Source: Actinomycetota bacterium (GTDB lineage: Bacteria > Actinomycetota > Actinomycetes > Nanopelagicales > Nanopelagicaceae). From it: DNA of 11,269 nt. The stretch spans positions 1-11,269 of the forward strand of contig JAPLBI010000015.1 in the NCBI GenBank assembly GCA_026392815.1, written 5' to 3'. The position numbers and the translations under genes were made by a program. Numbering within the stretch: position 1 is the stretch's first letter; each line of letters begins with the position of its first letter. Positions 1-6,113 of this stretch are shown here, in pieces. The notes under the pieces were generated by a model. It saw only the letters and a program-made list of their open reading frames with translations. It was not told where the DNA came from and did no database searches.

Positions 1-717
1 TTTATCGCCAAGAGCATCAGCGGGGGGTATGACGGCCGCGGGGTTTGGAAGATAAAGAACCACGATGATTTGGATGAAGTTCTCAACGAGATTCCACAGC
101 TATTAATTGAAGAGTTGATTGAATTTGATTTTGAGATTGCAGTAATGGTTGCACGTTCAGCGCATAGCCAAGCAGTTACGTGGGCGCCAACCCAAACCAT
201 TCAATCTGATGGGATCTGTACCAGCACCATTTCACCAGCTCCCAAACTTTCTTCAGAACTTGCCGAGAAAGCGCAGCACCTAGCGCTCTCAATTGCGAAC
301 GACCTTGCCTTAATTGGAGTTATGGCAGTTGAGATCTTTGTTAAGGGAGAACAATTGTTTATCAACGAACTTGCCATGCGCCCACATAACTCCGGTCACT
401 GGACTATCGAAGGCGCAAAGACCAGCCAATTTGAACAACACTTGCGCGCCATTCTCGATCTTCCGTTGGGAGATCCTTCAATGGTTGCCCCTTACGCAGT
501 TATGGGAAATATCTTGGGCGGCGATAAAACAGATATGTTCCGGCCTTACCTACATTTAATGGCGCGTAATCCAGATCTGAAGTTCCATCAATATAAGAAA
601 GAGATCCGCAAAGGGCGAAAAGTTGGCCACGTTACCGTTGTAGGCGAAAACCTTCTAGAATTAACTGAAGTTATCGCCCACGCGCGCGACTATATGAGCG
701 GAGAAATCGATGAGTGA
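1..717 (+). CDS. purK: PurK, N5-carboxyaminoimidazole ribonucleotide synthetase (5' end outside window)
   Basis: PurK uses ATP and bicarbonate to convert AIR to N5-CAIR in cytosolic purine synthesis. The frame is open from base 1, so the gene begins upstream of the window; the methionine codon at 70 is internal. About 238 codons remain of a family usually 370-390 residues long. Visible are the ATP-grasp glycine loop GGYDGRG (bases 22-42), the ATP-grasp/substrate segment [14 protein letters not shown] (from about 361) and the C-terminal small domain with GHVTVVG (about 628-648). The stop at 715-717 overlaps the purE start by 8 bp, so the two genes are translationally coupled. Bases 443-485, coding for [14 protein letters not shown], reappear exactly at 1259-1301 inside the broken 3' end of ugd. 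Function is secure from motifs and from adjacency to purE. Confidence 0.95.
   Translation, partial: FIAKSISGGYDGRGVWKIKNHDDLDEVLNEIPQLLIEELIEFDFEIAVMVARSAHSQAVTWAPTQTIQSDGICTSTISPAPKLSSELAEKAQHLALSIANDLALIGVMAVEIFVKGEQLFINELAMRPHNSGHWTIEGAKTSQFEQHLRAILDLPLGDPSMVAPYAVMGNILGGDKTDMFRPYLHLMARNPDLKFHQYKKEIRKGRKVGHVTVVGENLLELTEVIAHARDYMSGEIDE
443..485 (+). repeat. 43-bp direct repeat, copy A (native, within purK)
   Basis: This stretch is identical base for base to 1259-1301. It is in frame in purK and encodes the conserved [14 protein letters not shown] segment, so this is clearly the source copy. The flanks differ immediately on both sides (t442 against c1258; t486 against c1302), which fixes the repeat at 43 bp. 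Confidence 0.97.
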
Positions 718-1216
718 TGTAGCAATCATCATGGGATCAGATTCTGATTGGCCGGTAATGGAAGAAGCGGCGAAGGCCCTTGATTCATTTGGAATTAGTT
801 ACACCGTCGATGTTGTCTCAGCCCATCGCATGCCAGAGGAAATGGTTGAGTTTGCAAAGAATGCAGCGACAAAGGGTTACAAGGTAATCATCGCTGGTGC
901 AGGTGGAGCTGCACATTTACCTGGAATGGTCGCCTCGCTTACAACGCTTCCAGTAATCGGTGTTCCAGTCTCGCTTAAGAATTTAGAAGGTATGGACTCA
1001 CTGCTATCAATCGTTCAGATGCCAGCAGGAATTCCAGTTGCAACTGTAGGAATCGATAACGCCAAGAACGCCGGAATTCTCGCTGCGCGCATTATCGGAT
1101 CTTCAGATGCAAACGTGGCAAAGAAAGTCGAAGCGCAGTTGGCCGATATTCGCGAAGAAGCTAAAGCAAAGGGCGCAAATTTAAACGCACGTCGAAATAC
1201 AAAAACTGGTTTTTAA
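710..1216 (+). CDS. purE: PurE, N5-carboxyaminoimidazole ribonucleotide mutase (class I)
   Basis: This 168-residue protein matches the normal length of class I PurE, which isomerises N5-CAIR to CAIR, the step after PurK. Landmarks are the phosphate-binding GSDSDW (residues 9-14), the catalytic-His motif SAHRMP (37-42, usually SAHRTP) and [14 protein letters not shown] (about 63-76). Presence of PurK next door agrees with the class I mutase rather than the class II AIR carboxylase. The ATG at 710 lies inside the purK stop region (8-bp overlap) with a purine-rich gcggag just upstream. The C-terminal tail is basic and complete, ending at 1216. Only three bases separate it from the original stop of the convergent ugd gene (1220-1222), and no terminator hairpin is visible between the two. 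Confidence 0.97.
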   Translation: MSDVAIIMGSDSDWPVMEEAAKALDSFGISYTVDVVSAHRMPEEMVEFAKNAATKGYKVIIAGAGGAAHLPGMVASLTTLPVIGVPVSLKNLEGMDSLLSIVQMPAGIPVATVGIDNAKNAGILAARIIGSSDANVAKKVEAQLADIREEAKAKGANLNARRNTKTGF

Positions 1217-1219
1217 CTC

Positions 1220-1270
1220 TTAATCTGAGCGACCGAGAGCGTGAACGCGCCAACCTGCTGCGCGCCATTC
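1220..1270 (-). pseudogene. ugd: Detached C-terminal remnant of UDP-glucose 6-dehydrogenase
   Basis: Read on the minus strand in a frame different from the main ugd frame, these bases code for EWRAAGWRVHALGRSD and then a TAA at 1222-1220. The family characteristically ends with a segment like DPEEWRAAGWTYRALGR, so this is the authentic end of the ugd gene. It is cut off from the rest by the purK-derived 43-mer (which supplies its first few codons), the missing UDP-binding domain and a frame change. The true stop lies three bases from the purE stop, a compact convergent arrangement. Confidence 0.82.
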
Positions 1271-1301
1271 TCGATCTTCCGTTGGGAGATCCTTCAATGG
1301 T
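1259..1301 (+). repeat. 43-bp direct repeat, copy B (purK-derived insertion in 3' end of ugd)
   Basis: This is an exact copy of purK bases 443-485 in the same orientation, 816 bp downstream. It lies between two pieces of the ugd gene, read on the minus strand: DSPALDI ends at 1303 and the UGDH C-terminal remnant EWRAAGWRVHALGRSD ends at the stop 1220-1222. The left edge shares at least nine bases with what native ugd probably had, because tggcgcgca codes for W-R-A in the ugd frame. That is a microhomology signature. It is either a templated insertion with deletion of ugd sequence or an amplification/assembly chimera. Confidence 0.93.
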
Positions 1302-2313
1302 CGATATCAAGTGCGGGGGAGTCACGAACATCATCGCTATCGGGCTTAAATGTCGCACCGAGTACGGCAATTTTATATTGCGTTAAATCTTCTGAAAGAT
1401 CAGCGCGCACCACATCGATTACGCGCTGACGTGCACGTAGGTTGATGGCATCAATCTCGCGTAAGAATTCGAGCGCTTGATCAGCGCCAAGTTCTTGTGC
1501 GCGCGCCATAAAGGCACGGATATCTTTTGGCAGACATCCGCCACCAAAACCAATACCTGCCTGCAAGAAGCGATTTCCAATTCGTGGGTCGTAACCGATC
1601 GCTTTTGCAAGCACAGTGACATCTCCGCCGGCGGCTTCACAAACTTCAGCCATAGCGTTGATAAATGAAATCTTCGTTGCCAGAAATGAGTTTGCCGCAA
1701 CCTTTACAAGTTCCGCGGTTGGAAGATCGGCGCGAATCCATGGGGTTCCAAGTTCGATGATCGGTTTGTATACCTCTTTGAGAATCTCTTCAGCACGATC
1801 GTTAACCACACCAACCACGAGGCGGTTAGGGGTCAAAGTGTCTTCTACTGCAAAACCCTCACGAAGAAATTCTGGGTTCCAAGCTAAATCAGCCTGTGGT
1901 GCAGAAGTTGCCAAAATATCGCGCAGCGCTTGGGCGGTGCCCACTGGAACTGTTGATTTTCCAACAACGAGTGAGCCGTCCTTTAAATGTGGCGCGATCG
2001 CTGCAACGGAAGATTTCACATATGTTAAATCGGCGGCAAGGCCATCTTTACTCTGCGGTGTTCCAACACAAATAAAGTGAACGTCGGCATCAGCAACTGC
2101 TGAAAAATCTGTTGTAAATGAGAGTCGCCCGGTCTTCATCTCTGCTGCGAGCAAAGTATCTAAGCCTGGTTCATAGAAAGGAAGTTCGCCACGAGAAAGC
2201 AGATCTACCTTGTGCTGGTCGGTATCAACGCCAACAACTTCAAAGCCAAGTGATGACATACATGCTGCGTGAGTAGCTCCGAGATAGCCACAACCAATAA
2301 CTGAGAGTTTCAT
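1294..2313 (-). CDS. ugd: UDP-glucose 6-dehydrogenase, C-terminally truncated and probably disrupted
   Basis: Ugd oxidises UDP-glucose to UDP-glucuronate with two NAD+, feeding surface-glycan synthesis. The 339-residue frame has the NAD-binding GCGYLG (residues 7-12), ICVGTP (about 81-86), NPEFLREG, the active-site motif FGGGCLPKDIRAF with catalytic Cys260, and the start of the UDP-binding domain, AVLGATFKPDSDDVRDSPALDI. It then stops after two foreign residues (D, H). Family members are usually about 430-450 residues, so almost the whole C-terminal UDP-binding domain is absent. The frame breaks where a 43-bp copy of purK begins, and the real C-terminus survives beyond it out of frame. As written the product should lack half of its active site and be non-functional. 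It starts 23 bp after the LCP gene and may also have its own leaderless promoter (2322-2327). Confidence 0.9.
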   Translation of the reverse strand: MKLSVIGCGYLGATHAACMSSLGFEVVGVDTDQHKVDLLSRGELPFYEPGLDTLLAAEMKTGRLSFTTDFSAVADADVHFICVGTPQSKDGLAADLTYVKSSVAAIAPHLKDGSLVVGKSTVPVGTAQALRDILATSAPQADLAWNPEFLREGFAVEDTLTPNRLVVGVVNDRAEEILKEVYKPIIELGTPWIRADLPTAELVKVAANSFLATKISFINAMAEVCEAAGGDVTVLAKAIGYDPRIGNRFLQAGIGFGGGCLPKDIRAFMARAQELGADQALEFLREIDAINLRARQRVIDVVRADLSEDLTQYKIAVLGATFKPDSDDVRDSPALDIDH

Positions 2314-2321
2314 AGGGTTTT

Positions 2322-2327
2322 AGTCTA
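2322..2327 (-). promoter_or_regulatory. Possible -10 box TAGACT for leaderless ugd
   Basis: On the minus strand TAGACT stands 8 bases before the ugd ATG (2313-2311). No good Shine-Dalgarno sequence lies at the usual distance; the nearest purine run, agaaggtg, is about 17 bases away. This matches the TANNNT-N6-9-start pattern seen at several genes here. No clear -35 box is visible. It would let ugd be transcribed separately from the LCP gene. Confidence 0.4.
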
Positions 2328-2336
2328 AAGCACCTT

Positions 2337-3461
2337 CTATTTGATTTCCCCGCATGGATTTTCCGCTGCGGTACGCGTCTTAAATTTATCGACAATAACT
2401 GGCTTTGCAGATGCTGATGCCGATGAAGATGAACTTGCTGATGGTGATGGAGTCACTTCATCTACCAGCGCTGCATCGTCGCGAATTCTCGTCCACAAAT
2501 CAGCGCTTAGAACTGGATCCCAAATTACAACCGATCCAGCGGTGGGATGTCTGCCATTTGCAGTCGTAAGTGGAACTGTCAAGGTACGAACATTTCCGGA
2601 AGAGAGTCCGCGCATCTGCTTAGCAAGATCCAATAGATCGTTCTTGCTTAAGTTCTCATCCATTTTTATGGTAGAGATCGCGGCATTTAAAAAGTTAACT
2701 AATTTAATTGGATTTAGCAGCACTCCAGAACTGGTTGCCTTCTTGATTACTGAACTCATAAATTGTTGTTGACGTTGCATACGTCCGATATCGCCGCGCC
2801 CATCAAAGTCACGGGTGCGAACATATTTGAGGGCTTCGATTCCATCAAGGGTATGTGTGCCAGCGCTGAGCACTAGGTGGCTCTTTGGATCATCGATATC
2901 TACCTTGGTACAGACTTCAATACCGCCAAGAGCATTTACGATTCCAGCGAAACCAGCAAAGCTCACTTCAATGTAGTGATCCATCTTCAGATTTGTAGCA
3001 CGTTCGATAGTTTCGATAAGAAGCGGTGCGCCACCGAATGCGAAGGCGGCATTTAACTTATTCTCACGATCAGGAATCTGCGATTTTCCATCTGTGCTCA
3101 AATGAGCCGGAATCGTTACGAGCGAATCACGCGGAAGTGATACCAGAAAGGCTTTATCGCGGTTCTTGCTGATGTGAACCAACAACATCGTGTCAGATCT
3201 TCCGCCAGCTGCAGTCTTGGTACTTCCAACGCGCAGGGCTTTCATCTCTTCTTTAGTTAGACCTTCACGCGTATCTGATCCAACCAATAAATAGTTAAGT
3301 GCTTTAGATGTTTTCTCAGGGCGATTATCTAGCCCAGCGAAGACGCTAATGCGATCGATCCTGCCGCTTACTTGGCCTAATCCGATCCAAGATAGCGATG
3401 CGAGAAGAACTACACCCACAGAAAGTGATGTAATAACCTTTACTGCTCGCGTCGACTTCAC
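2337..3461 (-). CDS. LytR-CpsA-Psr (LCP) family cell-wall glycopolymer ligase
   Basis: LCP proteins move lipid-linked glycopolymers onto peptidoglycan at the outer face of the membrane. This 374-residue protein has a short basic N-terminus, one membrane anchor (about residues 9-30) and an extracytoplasmic LCP domain. Conserved segments are GGRSDTM (86-92), SLPRDS (108-113), NKLNAAF (134-140) and the arginine-rich VRTRDFDGRGDIGRMQRQQQ (214-233), which carry the polyprenyl-phosphate and Mg-binding residues. The tail has a serine/alanine-rich linker (about 337-352) and no LytR_C domain. The start is a GTG at 3461: an in-frame TAG lies four codons upstream, and a TAGAGT -10 box ends six bases before it. 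It is divergent from the glycosyltransferase gene and upstream of ugd, which suits a wall-glycan locus. Confidence 0.93.
   Translation of the reverse strand: MKSTRAVKVITSLSVGVVLLASLSWIGLGQVSGRIDRISVFAGLDNRPEKTSKALNYLLVGSDTREGLTKEEMKALRVGSTKTAAGGRSDTMLLVHISKNRDKAFLVSLPRDSLVTIPAHLSTDGKSQIPDRENKLNAAFAFGGAPLLIETIERATNLKMDHYIEVSFAGFAGIVNALGGIEVCTKVDIDDPKSHLVLSAGTHTLDGIEALKYVRTRDFDGRGDIGRMQRQQQFMSSVIKKATSSGVLLNPIKLVNFLNAAISTIKMDENLSKNDLLDLAKQMRGLSSGNVRTLTVPLTTANGRHPTAGSVVIWDPVLSADLWTRIRDDAALVDEVTPSPSASSSSSASASAKPVIVDKFKTRTAAENPCGEIK
2410..2451. repeat. Degenerate hexamer repeat encoding Ser/Ala-rich linker
   Basis: Seven consecutive six-base units of the general form GATGNN (one of them changed to cttgct) run on the plus strand. 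On the coding minus strand they give the low-complexity proline/serine/alanine linker in the C-terminal tail of the LCP protein. Such tracts can vary in copy number by slippage. The unit is a multiple of three, so gain or loss would keep the frame. Confidence 0.6.
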
Positions 3462-3467
3462 ATACGA

Positions 3468-3473
3468 ACTCTA
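3468..3473 (-). promoter_or_regulatory. -10 box TAGAGT for leaderless LCP gene
   Basis: TAGAGT on the minus strand is followed by six bases and then the GTG start (3461-3459). This is the spacing expected if transcription begins at or next to the start codon. There is no Shine-Dalgarno sequence, and the whole gap to the divergent glycosyltransferase start is only 36 bp. No convincing -35 is seen. Confidence 0.55.
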
Positions 3474-3482
3474 CTTGGGCGA

Positions 3483-3488
3483 TAGCGT
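3483..3488 (+). promoter_or_regulatory. Possible -10 box TAGCGT for glycosyltransferase operon
   Basis: TAGCGT ends nine bases before the ATG at 3498, giving a transcript with a leader of only a few bases. It lies back to back with the -10 box of the divergent LCP gene within a 36-bp gap, so the two promoters probably share regulation. An aaggg at 3491-3495 is too close to the first ATG to serve as a good ribosome site, but could serve the second ATG at 3510. Confidence 0.4.
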
Positions 3489-3497
3489 AGAAGGGTT

Positions 3498-4481
3498 ATG
3501 TCGACATCTATGGGCGAGTTATCTGTCTCACCAGCAGTTAGCGTGATTCTTCCCGTTCTAAATGAAGAGGCGCACTTAGCAGAATCCATTTCGGCAATCC
3601 TTTCCCAGGATTATCGCGGGGCTTTTGAAGTAATTCTCGCTCTCGGCCCATCTCAAGATCGCACAGATGAAATTGCAAAGTCGCTATCAGCCAGAGATCC
3701 GCGAGTTAAATTGGTAGCCAATCCAACTGGAAAAACAGCGACTGGGCTTAATTTGGCAGTAGCTGCTTCTACACATCCAATAATTGTTCGCGTTGATGGC
3801 CATGCAAAAATTCCACATGACTATCTGACTCTGGCAGTTGAAATTCTTAAGCAAACTGGCGCCGTAAACGTTGGCGGAGTTATGGCTGCAGAGGGAGTAA
3901 GTAGCTTTGAAAAGGCGGTTGCACGTGCGATGCGCAGCCCTTTAGGAGTTGGAGCATCTCGTTTTCATACTGGTGGAGAAGCCGGAGAAGTAGACACCGT
4001 TTATCTCGGAGCATTTAAGCGTGAAGCAATTAACCAAGCAGGTGGCTTTGATGAGCGATATACCCGCGCACAGGATTGGGAGTTAAATTTTCGATTGCGC
4101 AAAGACGGTGGATTGATTTACTTTGATCCTAGACTTCAAGTTACATATCGCCCGCGCCCGAATTTAAGAAAGTTAGCAAAGCAGTATTTTCAGTATGGAA
4201 CTTGGCGAAGAGTAGTTTCGCGTAGCCATAGCGGAACAATTAATTTACGTTACTTAGCGCCACCGGTGACGCTAATCGGTTGTGTAGCTTCAGTAATCGG
4301 TGGATCTTTGATCCATCCAATTCTCTATATTCCGGTCTTTGTTTATGGAGTTTTTGTGGGCCTATCTGCAGCGCTGATTTCGCGGTCAATCCGTGAATTC
4401 TTTTCACTTCTATCGATTATTCCAACAATGCATTTCGCTTGGGGCGCGGGGTTCATCACCTCAACTAAAACGCTGCGGTAG
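3498..4481 (+). CDS. Family 2 glycosyltransferase with C-terminal membrane segments (ExoA-like)
   Basis: This 327-residue protein probably adds a sugar from a nucleotide donor to a lipid-linked glycan at the inner face of the membrane. The GT-A domain shows VSVILPVLNEE (15-24 region), a DXD-type metal site VDGH (99-102), GGFDERY (182-188) and the acceptor/base region AQDWELNFRLR (191-201). A QYFQYGTWRR motif follows (229-238), then two or three hydrophobic segments (about 254-295 and 302-322). The layout resembles ExoA-type transferases of succinoglycan-like pathways; donor and linkage cannot be read from sequence. Start is ATG 3498; ATG 3510 (residue 5) is an alternative. It stands 11 bp before the export permease and heads the plus-strand cluster. 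Confidence 0.88.
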   Translation: MSTSMGELSVSPAVSVILPVLNEEAHLAESISAILSQDYRGAFEVILALGPSQDRTDEIAKSLSARDPRVKLVANPTGKTATGLNLAVAASTHPIIVRVDGHAKIPHDYLTLAVEILKQTGAVNVGGVMAAEGVSSFEKAVARAMRSPLGVGASRFHTGGEAGEVDTVYLGAFKREAINQAGGFDERYTRAQDWELNFRLRKDGGLIYFDPRLQVTYRPRPNLRKLAKQYFQYGTWRRVVSRSHSGTINLRYLAPPVTLIGCVASVIGGSLIHPILYIPVFVYGVFVGLSAALISRSIREFFSLLSIIPTMHFAWGAGFITSTKTLR

Positions 4482-4484
4482 CCT
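4479..4484 (+). promoter_or_regulatory. Possible internal -10 box TAGCCT overlapping GT stop codon
   Basis: The glycosyltransferase stop codon TAG forms the first three bases of TAGCCT, and eight bases later comes the ATG of the ABC permease (4493). No Shine-Dalgarno sequence precedes that ATG. This could be a secondary, leaderless promoter for the export genes. The stop codon supplies the TA for free, so the evidence is modest. Confidence 0.33.
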
Positions 4485-4492
4485 TTACCCAT

Positions 4493-5320
4493 ATGAGCGC
4501 TCCTGTAACCGTTTACGAACCCTTTCGCGCTGGTCTGCCACCGCTGGGTTCATATCTGCGCTCCCTTTGGGCCCGCCGCTCATTTATCTCAGAGTTTTCA
4601 AGGTCCGAACTTCGTGAGCAACACTACGGCTCGGTCTTTGGCCAACTCTGGTTGGTCTTGAATCCACTTCTTCTATCAGGCGTTTACTTTCTCTTGATCT
4701 ACATCATTGGTGGCCAAAGCGATGCCACTCGATACGGACATCTAACCGCTAGCCTCTTTCTCTTTTATTTGATCAGCAATAGCTTAACTGGCGGCGTTAA
4801 ATCAATTACCGCTGGCCAGCGTTTGATTTTAAATACCGCCTTCCCACGCGTGATGCTTCCAATTTCTGCATCGGTGATTGCCTTATTTAAATTTATTCCA
4901 ACCTTATTTATCTTCTTCATTATGCGAACATTTCTTGGCCTTGAGTATTCGTGGAATATGTTCTGGGCTATTCCGGTATTGCTGATCGCCTTATTGATGG
5001 GTCTTGGAATGGCGATTCTGATCTCTTGTATCAACGTCTATTTCCGAGATATCGCCAGCTTCCTGCCTTACATGACTCGCAGCCTTCTTTACTTATCTCC
5101 GATTCTTTATCAGGCAAGTGACTTAACGGGAGAGTTAAAGCGTTTTGAGATAGTAAATCCAATTTTCTATCTCCTTGATGCGTGGTCACAAGTAATGGTC
5201 TATGCCCAAGCCCCAGATTTATTCTCGTTAGCGCATGCACTCATCTGGGCGCTAGCAATCTTTTTCATCGGTACTTATTTCTTCTTATCTAGGGAGCGTG
5301 ATTTCGCTGTCCGCCTCTAA
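4493..5320 (+). CDS. ABC-2 type polysaccharide export permease (Wzm/TagG-like)
   Basis: This is the membrane subunit of an ABC exporter that carries lipid-linked glycans across the cytoplasmic membrane. The 275 residues have a cytoplasmic amphipathic N-terminus (YLRSLWARRSFISEFSRSEL, 21-40), then about six hydrophobic spans (approximately 50-73, 84-101, 122-145, 158-180, 193-207 and 247-265). Family landmarks are YGSVFGQLWLVLNPLL, FPRVMLPISA (118-127), NVYFRDI (181-187) and YLSPILYQ. Length and motifs match ABC2_membrane exporters of O-antigen, teichoic acid or other wall glycans. Start ATG 4493 is 11 bp after the glycosyltransferase stop. The 3' end overlaps the ATPase gene by 23 bp, which suggests coupled synthesis of the two halves. 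The substrate is not deducible. Confidence 0.92.
   Translation: MSAPVTVYEPFRAGLPPLGSYLRSLWARRSFISEFSRSELREQHYGSVFGQLWLVLNPLLLSGVYFLLIYIIGGQSDATRYGHLTASLFLFYLISNSLTGGVKSITAGQRLILNTAFPRVMLPISASVIALFKFIPTLFIFFIMRTFLGLEYSWNMFWAIPVLLIALLMGLGMAILISCINVYFRDIASFLPYMTRSLLYLSPILYQASDLTGELKRFEIVNPIFYLLDAWSQVMVYAQAPDLFSLAHALIWALAIFFIGTYFFLSRERDFAVRL
5291..5295 (+). promoter_or_regulatory. Ribosome-binding site (aggga) for the ATPase GTG start
   Basis: The purine run aggga lies inside the end of the permease gene, just before the GTG at 5298. The spacing is short (two bases), but no other start with a better site lies near. This supports the 23-bp overlapping start. Confidence 0.4.
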
Positions 5321-6113
5321 TTCACAAAATTCAATTCACCCGAAAAATGGTCTCGCCGTTTCGGTGCAGAACGTTGGACTTACCTATAAGACTTCGGTTG
5401 TAAAGCGACCTACTTTAAAAGCGCGCCTAAAAACTATTGGACGTTCAAACAAACACACTCGAGTAGTTAACGCGCTAAATAGCGTGAATCTTGATGTCCA
5501 CTACGGCACGGTGCTCGGAGTCATAGGATCAAACGGCGCCGGCAAATCTTCGCTGATGCGAGTTATCTCCGGAATCGTTCCCCCAACTCAAGGACGCATT
5601 GAAGTTCACGGTTCCGTTAGTACGCTCTTGGCCCTCGGCGTTGGCTTTAACCCGTCTATGACCGGGCGCGCAAATGTTTACTTAGGTGGACTTGCTGCGG
5701 GAATGTCGCGCGCTGAAATTGATAGCCAGTTTGATGCGATCGCTGAGTTTTCAGAGCTTGGAGATGCAATAGATGCTCCAATGCGCACTTACTCATCTGG
5801 AATGTATGCGCGCCTGGCATTTTCAGTAGCGGCAACGGTGCAACCAGATATTTTGATAGTTGATGAAGCCCTCAGCACTGGTGATGCGCACTTTAAAGAG
5901 AAGAGCCTTAACCGCATTAAAGAGCTACGCACCGCAGACCGTGCTCTAATTTTAGTTAGCCACGCCATGGCAACGATCGAAGATGTTTGTAATGAGGTTG
6001 CTTGGCTTCATAAAGGTAAGTTGATGGCGCGCGGAAATCCAGCGGAGATTATCAAGCAGTATCGCGAATTTATGCAGGTCGGAAAGAGCGCAGCAGCAAA
6101 TGAGGATGTCTAA
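5298..6113 (+). CDS. ABC polysaccharide exporter ATPase (Wzt/TagH-like)
   Basis: This is the ATP-hydrolysing partner of the preceding permease, 271 residues. It has the extended N-terminal region before the Walker A box that is typical of glycan exporters (residues 31-55, VKRPTLKARLKTIGR). Walker A is GSNGAGKS (77-84), then the signature YSSGMYARL (165-173), Walker B ILIVDE (185-190) and the switch histidine in SHAM (H222). The SSGM(Y/Q)ARL signature is characteristic of the Wzt/TagH/RfbE group. It ends soon after the nucleotide-binding domain, so it lacks the carbohydrate-binding C-terminal domain of E. coli O9a-type Wzt. Glycan recognition at chain end is therefore probably not by this subunit. 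The GTG start overlaps the permease, and the end overlaps the SpoIID gene by 14 bp. Confidence 0.93.
   Translation: MISLSASNSQNSIHPKNGLAVSVQNVGLTYKTSVVKRPTLKARLKTIGRSNKHTRVVNALNSVNLDVHYGTVLGVIGSNGAGKSSLMRVISGIVPPTQGRIEVHGSVSTLLALGVGFNPSMTGRANVYLGGLAAGMSRAEIDSQFDAIAEFSELGDAIDAPMRTYSSGMYARLAFSVAATVQPDILIVDEALSTGDAHFKEKSLNRIKELRTADRALILVSHAMATIEDVCNEVAWLHKGKLMARGNPAEIIKQYREFMQVGKSAAANEDV

Noticed and set aside
1161..1370. 69-codon minus-strand frame bridging purE 3' end and the ugd break
   Set aside because: It exists only because the purK-derived insertion joins frames by chance. Its product is arginine/serine-rich nonsense antisense to purE and out of frame with ugd.
3995..4110. GT2 protein with QDW instead of the usual ED(W) as a dead enzyme
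   Set aside because: QD(W/Y)ELN occurs, as I recall, in active ExoA-like transferases, and the DXD-type site and other motifs are intact. There is no reason to call it inactive.
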